Position numbers and translations under genes: made by a program
Assembly (NCBI GenBank): GCA_963932465.1
Contig: OZ010796.1
Span: 78,935,292 to 78,999,291, forward strand
Reading direction: 5' to 3'
DNA: 64,000 nucleotides
From: Maratus speciosus
Taxonomy: Eukaryota; Arthropoda; Arachnida; Araneae; Salticidae
Notes under the pieces: generated by a model
The model's database searches: none
What the model saw: only the letters and a program-made list of their open reading frames with translations
What the model was told of the DNA's origin: nothing
Shown here: positions 1-12,130 of the stretch, one piece after another
Layout: every line of letters starts with the position of its first letter
Position numbering within the stretch: the stretch's first letter is position 1

Positions 1-278
1 ACTTTCATTGAATCTATACTATGCATTGAAATGTATTTATTTCAATAAATTGATTTATCTTTTGTGTCACGCTATTCAAAATTGTGAGTAAGATTTATGT
101 AAATGGTTTCTTTGCGTCAAACTATCCTTTTTCATACATTTCATGTAGTTTGGACACAATGACGCAAAGAAACCATTTACATAAATCTTACTCACAATTT
201 TGAATAGCGTGACACAAAAGATAAATCAATTTATTGAAATAAATACATTTCAATGCATAGTATAGATTCAATGAAAGT
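1..278. repeat. Perfect 119-bp inverted repeat (hairpin) at the window edge
   Basis: Bases 1-119 are the exact reverse complement of 160-278, with a 40-base loop at 120-159. The loop ends are themselves weakly complementary. No open frame lies inside. The arms begin at the first base of the window, so the palindrome may extend outside it. Perfect arms suggest recent formation or a young foldback/MITE-type element. No target duplication can be tested. Confidence 0.9.
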
Positions 279-967
279 GATATATTTAACAATGAATTGG
301 AAAATTAAAAGTATTGTGTAGATGTAAACAAATATTTTAACCAAGTCAAAAATAATTTAAATTGAATTTTAAAACAAACCTTTTAAAGTCACATCAAGGC
401 GTCACTTAAATTTTATATCATATCTTTTAAAACTCATATTTTGAATTTATGAGAGATGTAAATGATAAAGCAACAGCGAATAAAATTTTATGCAGCTTTT
501 CATGTTGAACATAACTTTTGCACATGCGATTATAAATAAAACAAAAATAAAATGATGAAATAAATACAAATATATTTTTTAAGAAATAGCATAACGTCAC
601 TCAAAATTTGATATCAGTATTTTTAAGTTCCATATTTAAAATTCTTAGAGCATAAGATAAATTGCTGCGTCAGAAACTTTTAACCCGTCAAGGGTTTTTG
701 CATTGATATCCCTTACTCCTCAAAATAAAACAGAAATTTCGTATATGTACCGATCTTAGCTGAGTTTCCATTGTAAAGTTATTACTGAAAGAAAAGAACG
801 GTAAAGTTTTATTCTGAAAATAATATTTTTGCAATCGAATCGAAGAAACTTCCTTGCGATTCTGCCATTGGTGAAATTCAGCTGTTAATACCTGAAAGAC
901 AGCTACATCAAAAAAAACAAACAAACTCGGAAACGTTTCTCTACTTGGTGGGGCAGCAATGTGGCCC
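279..967. other. AT-rich intergenic DNA, no gene seen
   Basis: No frame with recognisable protein character, no inverted repeat and no tandem array was seen. The one open frame here (688-969, minus) has no motif and looks like chance. Confidence 0.5.
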
Positions 968-1290
968 AACGATCCCGTTATGTTTCCGCATATTTCGGTC
1001 AGATTTTCGTAACGTTTCCGCGTATTTCGGTCAGATATTCACAAAAGGTTTCCGCATATATCAGTCAGATATTCGGAAACGTATACGCGTATTTCAGTAG
1101 AATATTCAGAGACGTTTCTGCGTCTTTCTTAAATGTTTCTGCGTATTTCGGATATGATTGTGTATATTTCGGATATGATCGTGTTTAGTTCGAATATGTT
1201 TGCGTGTATTTCGAATATGTTTGTGTACATTTTGGATATACTTGTGTATATATTTCGTAAATGTTTCTGTACATTTGGGAAACTTTCCTG
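968..1290 (+). repeat. Tandem repeat, about 33-bp units decaying to shorter ones
   Basis: Units open with GTTTCCGCGTATTTCGG-like sequence at 982, 1014, 1048, 1081 and 1114 (spacings 32, 34, 33, 33), then 1135 (21). Shorter TTTCG-rich pieces continue to about 1290. The small open frames on both strands are side effects of the repetition. The GTTTCCGC word recurs in the dimer at 2.99-3.26 kb. Confidence 0.8.
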
Positions 1291-1295
1291 AATAT

Positions 1296-2858
1296 GTCAT
1301 ACATTTTTTTATTTAAGAAAGTAATACACTTTTTAAAAAGAATTAATATTATCCGATGGAATTTTATTGCATAATAACATTAGATTTACTGTTAATCATT
1401 TGTTGCACATACAAATTTAAACAACTATTTCGAAATGTGCACTCTTGTCCGTGAATCTATAATAGATATGATACATTATATATTTGATTAATGAATAATA
1501 ATGTAGTTTTAGTATTAGTAAAGTTCAAAAAGCACTGTTTATACGTTTTTTCATCTTTTCGTTTTGAACTTATGATCTGATTCACAATTTTTGAAATGAT
1601 GAAATACATCGCTTATATGACCGAAAAAATTGATAATTTCACTTCTACTAATGCGTTTTATCCTCATTTATGAATTACATATTTGTAAAAAGAATTGCAT
1701 ATTTGTGAAAATTTGATTTGTTTATCTATAAATAATTTTTTTTTAATGCGAACTCGTGAGCTCCATTCTGTAAATAAATACTTTATGAAAACGTTTAATT
1801 TCACCAGATATAAATAGATGGATTCTTTTATACCTTTAAATAATTATTTTTTTCGTATAAAAATATACCCTATTTAAAAATAATTAATGTCTGCGATTAA
1901 TTACTTTATTTTCATTAATTGTATACTTATAAATAGATACATTTTCTCAGGTTATCTCAGCACTTCTCAAGTTATACAAATAAAATAAATAGTTTTAAAG
2001 GAATATATTTAAAACCATGATAAAACAATATATTTAAAATGTACTTACAAATAGACAAAGCTTTTTCAAAAAAATATATATTTATAAGTATTAAAATCAC
2101 GAAAATTAATTAATTACTCAACAGATATGAAATATTGTGAAACAGTATTCTATAATTATGAGATTAAAAAAAAAAAATAAATATTAAAAAGTATTAAAAA
2201 AAAAAAAATCCATCTATTTTCGTAAGGAAATTAAAATTTTCGAAGTATTTGCAGGATGGAACTCACGGGATTGAATTTTTAAAAAGAATTTTTTATAGAT
2301 CTATAAATGAAATTTTCAGTAAGATCTTTTTTACAAATATATGATTCATAAACAAATAGGATAAAATGTATAGTATAAGTGAAATCATGCATTTCTTCAG
2401 TCATATAAACGATATATTTCATCGTGAAATGGAAAATAAGTTCAAAACGAAAAAATTATAAAAACACATAAACAGTGCTATCTGTACTTCACTAACACTA
2501 GTATTCAGGGTTCGTACGCTTCAAGGATCTTTTACGAGAATTTTCGTGAAGTAATGCTCGCCATATTTAATGAAAAAAAAAAATCTATCTTCAGATATAC
2601 CAAGCAGCACTTTACGAAATTTCTGATACGAAAATACCTAAATTCCCTTGATGCGTACGAATCATGTTATTATTCGCTAACCAAATATCTATGATAGATT
2701 CATGGACAAGACTATATATTTCGAACGAGTTTTTTAACTTGGTATCTGCAACAAACTATAAACAGTAACTCTAATATTATTATTCAATAAAATTCAATCG
2801 AATAATATTAATTCTTTTAAAAAAACGTATTACTTTCTTAAATAAAAAAATATAAAAC
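1296..2858. repeat. Degenerate large foldback, arms about 550-670 bp
   Basis: The left arm (about 1296-1840) is imperfectly inverted in the right arm (about 2190-2858). For example, the oligo-T/ATTTAAGAAAGTAATAC block near 1305 matches the reverse complement near 2840, and the GAACTCGTGAGCTCCATTCTG block at 1749 matches its inverse at about 2252-2272. The spacer is AT-rich. No transposase frame was found. This is probably a non-autonomous foldback transposon. Arm divergence makes it older than the hairpin at the window start. Confidence 0.7.
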
Positions 2859-2990
2859 ATAAATGCTTACTTTCTTCAAAATATCCGTCACGTCTCTTCA
2901 TTACTTTCAACCTTTCAACCACAGAACAATAAAAGTCACGTGATCATGACGTTTGTAAGAACGTATTGGACATGTGCAGAAAATCCGAAT

Positions 2991-3258
2991 ATTCGCGTCA
3001 AATACTTTACACAGTAACATTTCCGATTTAATAATTTACTCAAGAGAATTCATAGTTTACACTACATTTTCGGAAACATTTCCGCTCTGGACTGTAACGT
3101 TTAGGATTTTTTTTACAACGTATTCGCTTCAAATACTTCACACAGAAAAGACAGAAACAATTCCGATTTATTCAGTAACTCAAGAGAATTAATGGTTTAC
3201 ACTACATTTTAGGAAACGTTTACGCTATGGACTGTAACGGCTCTGATTTTTTTTACAG
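2991..3258 (+). repeat. 131-bp direct tandem dimer
   Basis: The block beginning ATTCGCGTCAAATACTT at 2991 is repeated from 3122, a spacing of 131 bases. Both copies end in a GGAAAC-TTTCCGC / GGACTGTAACG motif followed by an oligo-T run. It lies just outside the foldback. Confidence 0.75.
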
Positions 3259-3696
3259 TGCATCCATAAAAGCCTTTAATATAAAAACTATTTCGCAGTA
3301 TTAAAAAACTTAGAAATAAGAGATGCATGAATAATAGCGAGTATTTCCGTAATGTGTTTTACCAAGTTTTATTTTTTAAAGTAAATATTATAGGGCAATT
3401 GAATATATAGATATTGAAATTAATCATTATTGACTAATAAATATTATATATCATGCACCTACACTTGCTAAAAAATTCTCTTAACAATTTTTCCTAATTC
3501 GTCTTTTTAACATTGATCACTATTTGGATAATTGAGAAATTGTTATTTATTAAATTTTAGCTCAATAAAATGGCTTTAAAATTAGTTTATTTTAGCAGAC
3601 TTTTTGAAATTCTGGTCAGTAATATGGGGGAGGGGAAATACCCAACGATATAATCCAGTTATTACTGGATATAGACCCTTGCCCATCTTTCACATT
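3259..3696. other. AT-rich intergenic DNA, nothing recognised
   Basis: No coding potential, array or inverted repeat was recognised. Confidence 0.5.
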
Positions 3697-3698
3697 TA

Positions 3699-5732
3699 GG
3701 GGAGCTGTGGGATGAATGGGACAAGGGATGGATGGGACATTCTCAATATTTCAGTCAATGAACATGGCACTATACCATGGTGTGCTTTAGAACCAAAAGC
3801 AAAACCACATGGCAGTTTTCATTTTTTTGCAAAGTTGCATTTTCTGAAACTGTGCTTAAAAGTAATTTTTTTTTTTTTTTTTTTTTTTTTACATGTGAAG
3901 TTGTCAAATATTTTATGCAATATAAACAAATAAGATATGTTGTAGTTATTTATTTGAAGGTTCAATATTGGTAATTAAAATGAATGAAAATTAACCAATC
4001 TGACAAATTAATTTCTGAGGCAAAATGGCGGACAATTGAATCTATGTATCATAGGGATGATTGGGAAAATTTCATATGGCAATGAATGGGACAGTCTCAT
4101 TCCCCTATAGATATGTTGAAAAATTTATTTATTAACCAAAAAAATATTATATAGGTTTATAAATTAATAATTTATGTTAATTATTAGTATTAAACTGTAC
4201 TCTTAATAATCAGATTGTTTATTACTAAAAATTATATTGAATACTAATTGTAATAAAGGTTAAATAGTTTATTAAATTTTAAAAATAGTATATGTTTATT
4301 GATCAAATGGGAGAAATTATATTGAATTTTGAACTTGTGCTTAAATAAATCCCCACTCACACTTCCCCTAACATAATTTCATTTTTGCATTATAGCTAAG
4401 AAGCCTTTAATTAACATTAATTAATAAGTTGTGAATGAAAAATTTAGCTATGCCGTATTTCAAAGACATTTTTACTTTATTCTATCTTCAATAGAAGAAA
4501 GTATTGTAATCGAAATTTTTTTCGACTTCCGGTTTTCGACGGGTTTACATGTTTTAGGGGTCAGAGATCCCCAAAAACATGTTTATAGAAAATGTCTGTC
4601 TGTCCGTGTGTCCGTCTGTCTGTCGCCATTGTACCATCAAAAAGTGTATGAAGTTAGGCATAGAATTAAACCAAATTTTTATTTTAAGTTTTTGGCTAGG
4701 GCAAGCAGATCCTCCCTGAATTTGGAAAAAATTCGTGGGTAGGGGGCGCTGTAATAGCGATTTTTGTGCGATTTTGAATATTGTACCATCCAAAAGTATA
4801 TGAAGTTATGCATAGAATTGAACCAAATTTTTTGTGCATGTTTTTGGCTTTGGCCAACAGGTCCTCCTTGAATTTGGAAATATCGCGCGGTAAAGGGGCT
4901 CTGTGATAGTGATTTTTGTATACTTTTCTTGATTTTTCGTAGTTCTATTGTCCATCGGCGGCTCGCGCAAAGGCGGGAACTCACTTCCTGCTAAACCGGC
5001 TATTCGCAAACATCTAATAACAACAGAATAAGGAAAAACTATTAATTTTAACAAGTATCATGATACAGATTAACTAATTTTTAGTTCATTTAATTGACTT
5101 AAGCAGAAATTTAAAATGAAAATCAAAGTTGGTAATAGTAATGAACTAATAATATTGAAGTATTAACATGTGTAACTAGTTTTTGAAATATTAAGATGTG
5201 TAAGATAGAAGAAAATTTTGGGATTGGCACATCCAACTAGTTCATCATCATTTCATATCTAAAATGTTTCGTATAGTGGGAAAAGGAAACAGATAGGCAG
5301 TCGAAGCTAGCATTATAGGTTAAAACTACAGAAAACGAAGTGATTAGCAACGCTGATATATAATAGCCATATTATAAGATCATATATTAAAAATATAATT
5401 ACATATAATTTTATCATTATAAATTTTAATTAGGTAACATTGTATACAGAGAGGAAAATATTTGTGTCCCATTCGTTGAGTCCCATTTGAGTCCCCACAG
5501 AGGAAAATATTGAGATCCCATTCATCCCTGCTATGGGATGATTGGGACAGAGGGGAGCGTTTTTTTAAATTTTATAATATTTTACTGTATAATAATATTC
5601 TAGACTAAATATTGTGCATAGGTGTAGTCAAATACCTATATTAAATGTGATACATAATATTAATAATAACTTAAAAAAAGTACTTAAAATAAACAGTTTT
5701 GTGAAAATGTCCCATTCTTCCCCCATTTCCCC
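3699..5732 (+). mobile_element. TA-flanked inverted-repeat DNA transposon, copy A (non-autonomous)
   Basis: The left end GGGGAGCTGTGGGATGAATG and the right end, read inverted as GGGGAAATGGGGGAAGAATG, form terminal inverted repeats. Both outer flanks are TA (3697-3698 and 5733-5734), as expected for Tc1/mariner/pogo-type insertion. The interior matches copy B at 8290-10053 but has an extra block at about 4471-5245. No transposase was seen, so it is presumably mobilised in trans. Confidence 0.7.
4471..5245 (+). mobile_element. Nested dispersed repeat inside copy A (AGAAGAAAGT family)
   Basis: Alignment of copies A and B shows this block only in A. It begins near AGAAGAAAGTATTG (4494), contains a CTTCCGGTTTTCGACG word, AGGGGTCAGAGATCCCC and a (GTCT)n tract, and ends near GGCACATCCAACTAG (5226). 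Inside are two imperfect copies of an approximately 120-base unit (TTGTACCATC..AAAAGT..ATGAAGTTA). The same ends occur at 19.92-20.82 kb, and the 3' end occurs inverted near 12.32 kb. Superfamily not recognised. Confidence 0.6.
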
Positions 5733-5734
5733 TA

Positions 5735-7478
5735 CTATGTTGTGATATATTAACCCTTTCAGGGGCAAGTAATTGTGTTTATGTAATGTTGAATTCGCAC
5801 TTCCGAAAAAAATTAATTTCAAAATAAAGAAAAGCAGTTTTACATCTTTTTTACCATAAAATTTAGAAAAATAAGATTAAATCAAAAATTTCTGGTGCAA
5901 ATCTTGATAAAAAATGGATGGGATATAATTATATCCCACCGCCCTTGAAGTGGCTAAAATGCCAAACAATTACTTTTTTTACAAATATGATTTTTGCGAG
6001 GACATGGAAAATTTTAGAATAAATAAATATTCATTGAAAAGCATTGAAAGTCATTGAAAAGCATTTTTATTGATATTTATGTAGAGATCTCATTACAACC
6101 TTGTGCACATTTAAATAATAAATTATTTAATTTGCAATACAGTTTATTTATGGAAAGATTTGGAAAATAAAATTAATGGTTTCACGGTTAGTAATTGTCT
6201 GAATTATGTTATATATTTTTAAAATATAATTACAATTTTATTTATATTTATAAACATAAAGGGTTTAAAATTTGGAATATCTAAGATGTTAATTCCATTT
6301 GTAATCGTTGCAAAACAAATTGCAATGTGGGTAGTTTTTTTAATAACTCAGAGCTACTTAGTGGAATGAGCATGTAATTTTATATTAATTATTTGAAGCT
6401 TCTAGAAATGTATTTCTCTTAACAACAACAACAAAAAAAAAATCATGTGTTACGATTAATATTTTTTCGAAAATTATTATTATTACTTTTTTTTTTTTTT
6501 TTTGAAAAAATTGAAGACTTGAGTGAAAGAAGATGTTATAACAAAAATTCGAATTGAAGAAAATTGAAGTGAAATTTTTTGTTGTAATTTAGTTATTTAT
6601 TTAATTCCTTTTTAGTAGCATACGTTTGAAAGTTAATAGGTGATACCACGGTATCTAGATAAAGCGGTAGGGGTCACCAAAATGTGCGCAGTAGCTTTTT
6701 CCCCAGTCTGACGTCACCTGGACACCAGAGCGCTTTCACTCCATCGTTCTTCGAAATATTGGTCAGCTGAGTTAGTTATCTTCAAGATCAATGTGAGTTG
6801 CTATATTTTTCTTTGTGATTTAATTATTTAATTGCTAATCATGGTTTGCTGTGCAATAGCTGTTTGAAGTCATCGTGATAGACAACGTAATAAATCAAGT
6901 ATTAAATTCCACAGATTTATGAAAAACAGGGAAATCTGATCTAAATGAATCTAAAGGATTTTTTTTATATATAATTTTCGGAAATATGTTTTCGCAGATG
7001 CTAAATATATTTTTCTTTATTATTTTGTACAGTTATTATCTTTTTACAATTATATGACTAATTTTTTTCTTGGTCCACCAATTTTAAGTTAAATAATACT
7101 CACTGTATATAAAAATAATAAATCTAATAAATATTGTATGATAGCCAAGAAGACTTTGTGCATGTATGTATGTAAAGAAATATTTTGCTGTTACATTTTT
7201 TTCGTTCAAAAAATCCTTTTTACAAAATGTTGTTTTAGTTGATAAAAACCCCTTTTTCGCAAAAAACCTGTTTTTTTTTTTTGGGGGGGGGGGGGTGTTA
7301 AGCTAAAAAACTTCAGCCCAGTGGGAAGAATGGTACCTACCTGGGCAGCAAATCTGAAAACCCTGCTCAAAACATAGATAAAGTTACTTTGCATCATATA
7401 AAGGATAGAACTGATGTGTCTCATTCTAATCAAATAAATATTAAGAATGACGAAGAATTCGTAAATGCATATGCAATC
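5735..7478. other. Intergenic DNA with a possible promoter/5' exon-like patch
   Basis: The stretch is mostly AT-rich. At 6630-6800 base composition becomes balanced, with a TGACGTCA-type word at 6709 and a GT-type donor-like sequence (ATGTGAGTT) near 6790. That could be a promoter with an untranslated exon, but no coding exon follows. Long A/T and G runs lie at 6430-6500 and 7270-7295. Confidence 0.25.
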
Positions 7479-7600
7479 CAGGACCGAAACTAAGGGGGGG
7501 GGGGCATAGGGGGCATGTGCCCCGGGCGCCAGAACGAAGGGGCGCCAAATGAAGGATTATACCTTTGGAATGGATCATTTTTTTCTGATGGACTGATGGC
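7479..7600 (+). mobile_element. Left end of a hAT-type element (fragment)
   Basis: CAGGACCGAAACTAAGG followed by a G run and GTGCCCCGGGCGCC closely matches the left end of the complete 885-bp element at 49706. No matching right end was found nearby, so this is a truncated copy. Confidence 0.5.
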
Positions 7601-7764
7601 TTCTATTATTATATGAAACAGCCATTATAAATGAAGTGTTAGGTAAAGATGAAAGAATAGTCGTAAAAAGTTAGAACTCTGATTTTCTGGTCAGAATGGG
7701 AAGAAAAGAAATGGTACACCCCTGTATATTACATACAGATTTTTATACCCGCCACATACACTGT

Positions 7765-7880
7765 AAAAAAAAAAAACTGTAAAGTTACTAAAGTTTTTCT
7801 AGGAAACTGGTATTCCTAGAACTTTTTATGTAACGGCAACAACAAAAACTTCTGAAATTTTCCATCGTATAACCGAACTC
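7765..7880 (+). repeat. Small dispersed repeat, inverted copy at about 22.93-23.06 kb
   Basis: The ACTGTAAA / AAGTTTTTCTAGGAAACTGG / ATTCCTAGAACTTTT block recurs inverted at about 22.93-23.06 kb. It is MITE-like, with ends built on ACTGTAAAAAA. Confidence 0.5.
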
Positions 7881-7996
7881 TTTTCTGTGCCCCTGTAAAT
7901 GTATGACAAATGCTTTGCGCCCATATTCTACAGAAAGCATGTATTAATGCACCTCAGAAATTCATATTAATTTCATTACATGTTTGTAATAGGGTA

Positions 7997-8486
7997 ACCA
8001 TCATTATAATACGACGATTATGACGAAATTATTATACGACGAAATGATTTTTATCCATAGAAGATATTGTGATGGAATACTTTTGAGTTCCCCTCCACTC
8101 GTACTGTAAGTACTACAGATAACATATTCTGTAGAAACCATCTTCTAGTGTACCTACATAATATAAATAAATTTCATTATGTTTAAAATATTGTAAGACT
8201 GTTAAAATACACCCCAAAGGATTTTCTCCCATAGACCATAATGTAACGGAATACGTTCGACTGCCCCTGTAAATGAGCTATGAATGGTAGGGAAGCTGGG
8301 GGATGAAATGGGCAAGGGATATATGGGACATTCTCAATATTTCAGGCAATGAACGTTTTTTTAGTTGCTTTCTATTCCCATATATAGCACTACCATAGTG
8401 TGCTTTAGAACCGAAAGCAAAACCACATGGCAGTTTTCATTTTTTTGCAAAGTTGCATTTTCTGAAACTCTGCCTAAAAGTAACTT
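7997..8486 (+). repeat. 490-bp near-perfect direct repeat, copy 1
   Basis: Matches 9494-9983 at a constant offset of 1497 bases, with one difference noticed by eye (C/T near 8272/9769). It spans a boundary: its first 290 bases lie outside element B and its last 200 bases are the left end of element B. Copy 2 is embedded within element B. Confidence 0.9.
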
Positions 8487-10053
8487 TTTTTTACATGTGA
8501 AGTTGTCAAATATTTTATACAATATAAACAAATAAGATATGTTGTAGTTATTTATTTGAAGGTTCAACATTGGTAATTAAAATGAATGAATATTAACATA
8601 TGTGACAAAATAGTTTCTGAGGCAAAATGGCGGACAATTAAATCTATGTATCACAGGGATGATTAGGACAAATTTCAAATGGGGATAAATGTGGAACAGT
8701 CTCATTCCTCCATAGATATGTTGAAATATTTATTTATTAACTAAAAAATATTATATAGGTTTATAAATTAATAATTTATGTTAATTATTAGTATTAAACA
8801 GTATTCTTATTACAGATGAGATTATTGTATTTAATAAAGGTTAAATAGCTTATCAAAAATTTGCTATTGAAACTTTATTAAAATAGATAAAAATTTTAAA
8901 ATAGATAAAAATTTTAAAATAGTATATGTTTATTGATCAAATGTGGGAAATTATATTGAATTTTGATCTTGTGCTTAAATAAATCCCCACTCGCACTTCC
9001 CCTAACATAATTTAATTTTTGCATTATAGCTAAGAAACATTTAATTAATATTAATTAATTAGTTGTGAATGAAAAATGTAGCTATGCCGTATTTCAAAGA
9101 CATTTTTCACCTTCATTTCATATCTAAAATGTCTGGTAAGTGGGAAAAGGGAACAGATAGACAGTCGAAAGTTGCATTACAGGTTAAAACTACAGTAAAA
9201 GAAGTGATTAGCAACGCTGATATATAATAGTCAAATTATAAGATCATATATTACAAATATAATTACATATAAGTTTATCATTATAAATTTTAATTAGATA
9301 ACATTGAATACAGAGAGGAAAATATTTTTATCGCATCCATCCCTATGAGTGTCCCATTCATCCCTGCTATGGGGATGATTGGGACACAGAGGAGCGTTTT
9401 TTTAAATTTTGTAATATTTTGCTGTATAATAATAATCTAGACTAAATATTGTGCATAGATGCAGTCAAATACCTAATGTATGAAATGTGATACACCATCA
9501 TTATAATACGACGATTATGACGAAATTATTATACGACGAAATGATTTTTATCCATAGAAGATATTGTGATGGAATACTTTTGAGTTCCCCTCCACTCGTA
9601 CTGTAAGTACTACAGATAACATATTCTGTAGAAACCATCTTCTAGTGTACCTACATAATATAAATAAATTTCATTATGTTTAAAATATTGTAAGACTGTT
9701 AAAATACACCCCAAAGGATTTTCTCCCATAGACCATAATGTAACGGAATACGTTCGACTGCCCCTGTAAATGAGTTATGAATGGTAGGGAAGCTGGGGGA
9801 TGAAATGGGCAAGGGATATATGGGACATTCTCAATATTTCAGGCAATGAACGTTTTTTTAGTTGCTTTCTATTCCCATATATAGCACTACCATAGTGTGC
9901 TTTAGAACCGAAAGCAAAACCACATGGCAGTTTTCATTTTTTTGCAAAGTTGCATTTTCTGAAACTCTGCCTAAAAGTAACTTAATAATAACTTAAAAAA
10001 GTAATTAAAATAAATATTTTTTTGAAAATGTCCCATTCATCCCCCATCTCCCC
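8290..10053 (+). mobile_element. TA-flanked inverted-repeat DNA transposon, copy B
   Basis: The left end GGGAAGCTGGGGGATGAAAT and the inverted right end GGGGAGATGGGGGATGAATG are terminal inverted repeats, flanked by TA at 8288-8289 and 10054-10055. Internal sequence parallels copy A. A 490-bp block at 9494-9983 interrupts the alignment. No transposase frame. Confidence 0.7.
9494..9983 (+). repeat. 490-bp near-perfect direct repeat, copy 2 (inserted patch)
   Basis: The flanks (GTGATAC on the left, AATAATAACTTAAAAAA on the right) are nearly contiguous in copy A around 5648-5673. The 490 bases therefore replaced or were inserted at a few bases of element B. No inverted ends or target duplication of the patch were seen. 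Confidence 0.8.
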
Positions 10054-10055
10054 TA

Positions 10056-10754
10056 CACACTTCATTTTCAATATCGAACATGCAATAGTGACTCACAATA
10101 ACTTATATCAATTACACTGCAATCCGGGTATATTTAAGTGAGTTAGAGCACGGATAGACAAACCCAATTCATAAACACTTTTGAACTATGTTGGAAAGTG
10201 TCATAAGTTACAGAGGGTTGGTACGACCCTTGAAAGTCCTTAAAAGTGCTTACATTTTTCAAAAGGAATTTTTGGTGCTTAAAAGTACAATAAACTCTGT
10301 CTAAGGCGGAATCGATCGGGACAAAGAAAATTTTCCACAGTAGACAATATTTGTCTAAGGAATCGCAGGGACTTGAAAATCTTTCCGAATTAGACAGATT
10401 TCCGTCTTACACAGAGTCCACCTTACAGAGAGTTTTTTGTACTTTCATGCAAAATTTGCAAAAGGTCCATAAAACACCTTCCGGATCGACGGCTTTTATA
10501 CAAATTTTATTCGGTTGGCATCACTTAAAAGTAAAAGTTATCTTTGCTTATAATCACGAAGATGCTCTAATTAAAGATAGTAAATGTTACTTTTCTCTTT
10601 TATTGGTGCCAAAAACAAAATATCTTTATGCACTTTTTGAAGGTCCATATATGTACCCATGGTCCCGAATGGGTTAAAAGTGCTTAATTTTACTCTCGTA
10701 TTATTTGTTAATCAGGAATGAAACTCTTCTGCATTTCTTTTAATTTTTGATTAA
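10056..10754. other. Intergenic, with a short Tigger-like hairpin
   Basis: Near 10289-10435, a TAAACTCTGTCTAAGGCGGA block and an inverted CCACCTTACAGAGAG block suggest a degenerate small inverted-repeat element. The open frame at 10351-10677 has no recognisable motif. Nothing else seen. Confidence 0.35.
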
Positions 10755-11500
10755 AAAAAAAAAAAATCTTAATCCCCCTTGCCTCCCTTTCTTCCAAAAT
10801 TTCACTTCCCCCTTTTGCTCCACCCTCCACAATACCAAACTTTAAAATCTTTAAAACTTTATTTTATTAAACTTTTTCTACTCTATTTGTTACTTTATAG
10901 TGAGTAAATATAGTAAGTCCTAAATTTAATTAACAATTCATTCCATCACATTCATTTCATTAAAGTTTCATCTGAATTTCACACTCTCAAAACTTTGCTT
11001 CCTCCCCGCACAGTACTCATAATTTAAAAACTCTTTTAAACTGTTAAATTAAAAAAATATCTGCTCTATTTGTCATTTTATTATTACAATAAATAATCAA
11101 TCATCAAGATTTCTCTTCCCACCCGAAATTGGCATTTTCCCTTTGCTCCCCCCTCCCCCACTTAAAGAGCACATAGAATTTAAAGTGTTTAAAACTCTTT
11201 AGGTTTTATTTATTTATTTTTACTTATTTGTAAAATTTTATTAAGGTAATTATAAATAAGTCATCTAATAAACTCCCCCCCCCCCGTAATTTTTTAAAAA
11301 ATCTGCTTCCCCCTTTTCCCCCTCAGCTCATAAAGTTTAAAACCTTAAAAATCATTGTTCTTTTTTTTTTTTTTTTTTTTTTTTACTTTTTCTGCTCTGC
11401 TCTGTTACTTTATTGTAACAATAAATAATCGATCAGACAGTTTTACTCCTCCCCCCCTCGAAATTGACTTTCCGTAATACGTAAGAAAAAATACATTTAC
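10755..11500 (+). repeat. Pyrimidine-rich degenerate tandem array, roughly 140-170-bp units
   Basis: Each unit has a C-rich block (CCTCCCCC..AAATT), a TTTAAAACTCTTT block, TTTCTGCTCTATTTGT and then CAATAAATAATCAATCATC. The same unit forms the array at 55.18-55.76 kb, and a single copy lies near 19.82-19.92 kb. No coding. Confidence 0.65.
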
Positions 11501-11509
11501 ACTTGCTAA

Positions 11510-12130
11510 GATGGGAATTTGTCTATATAACGCCTTTTTTTTTTTCTATGCAATTCCGTCTTGGAAGATTTTATTGTATAGCATTTTTCAGATTTTTAAC
11601 ACTTCAATACATGGAATATGGATTAATAGTATTAATGATAACAGAAGCATTTACATTACAAGAAAAAGAGATTCATTAAAAAAAATAACTATCGCAGCCT
11701 GCGGCACTTCTACAAAAATGAAGAGATCTATAAACATGAAAAAAAAAGTTAAGATAAAATATTTTTGGTCAGAACTCCTCGTACGAGACAAATTTTTAAT
11801 CAAATCGACGTAAAAATCAATGTTTTGTAGAAATTTACTCGGGCCGAGATTTTAACTTTTTCCGTGTCGGTCTTTCAGCTGGTATTCCGGGCCGAGCCAA
11901 TAATTTTTTTCGACGGGCCGGGCCGGACTCGGGTCACACATTTAACTTTTTTACTGGGCCGGACTCGGGCCGAAATTTTAATTTTTTTACCAGGCCGGGC
12001 CAATATCTGTTTTTTTTGTACGGGGCGGGCTAGGGCTGAAATTTTAATTTTTGTATCGGGCCGAATTTCTTTCTGTATGAGTCAGGCCGGGCCCGGTCTT
12101 GGAAATTTCGACCCGTGTAGATATCTACCT
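11510..12130 (+). repeat. Dispersed repeat ending in GGCCGGACTCGGGCC-rich words
   Basis: About 11.59-12.12 kb resembles 35.86-36.22 kb in the same orientation (shared: TTTTTGGTCAGAACTC, ATCGACGTAAAAA). Both end in imperfect repeats of GGGCCGGACTCGGGCCGAAA with oligo-T spacers. Related GC-rich words occur at 27.7-27.9, 28.7-29.2 and 47.6-47.7 kb. The open frame at 11864-12202 is low complexity. Confidence 0.6.

Noticed and set aside
961..1300. Overlapping open frames on both strands at 961-1188 and 1106-1300
   Set aside because: They are produced by the 33-bp tandem repeat, which lacks stops by composition. No protein motif.
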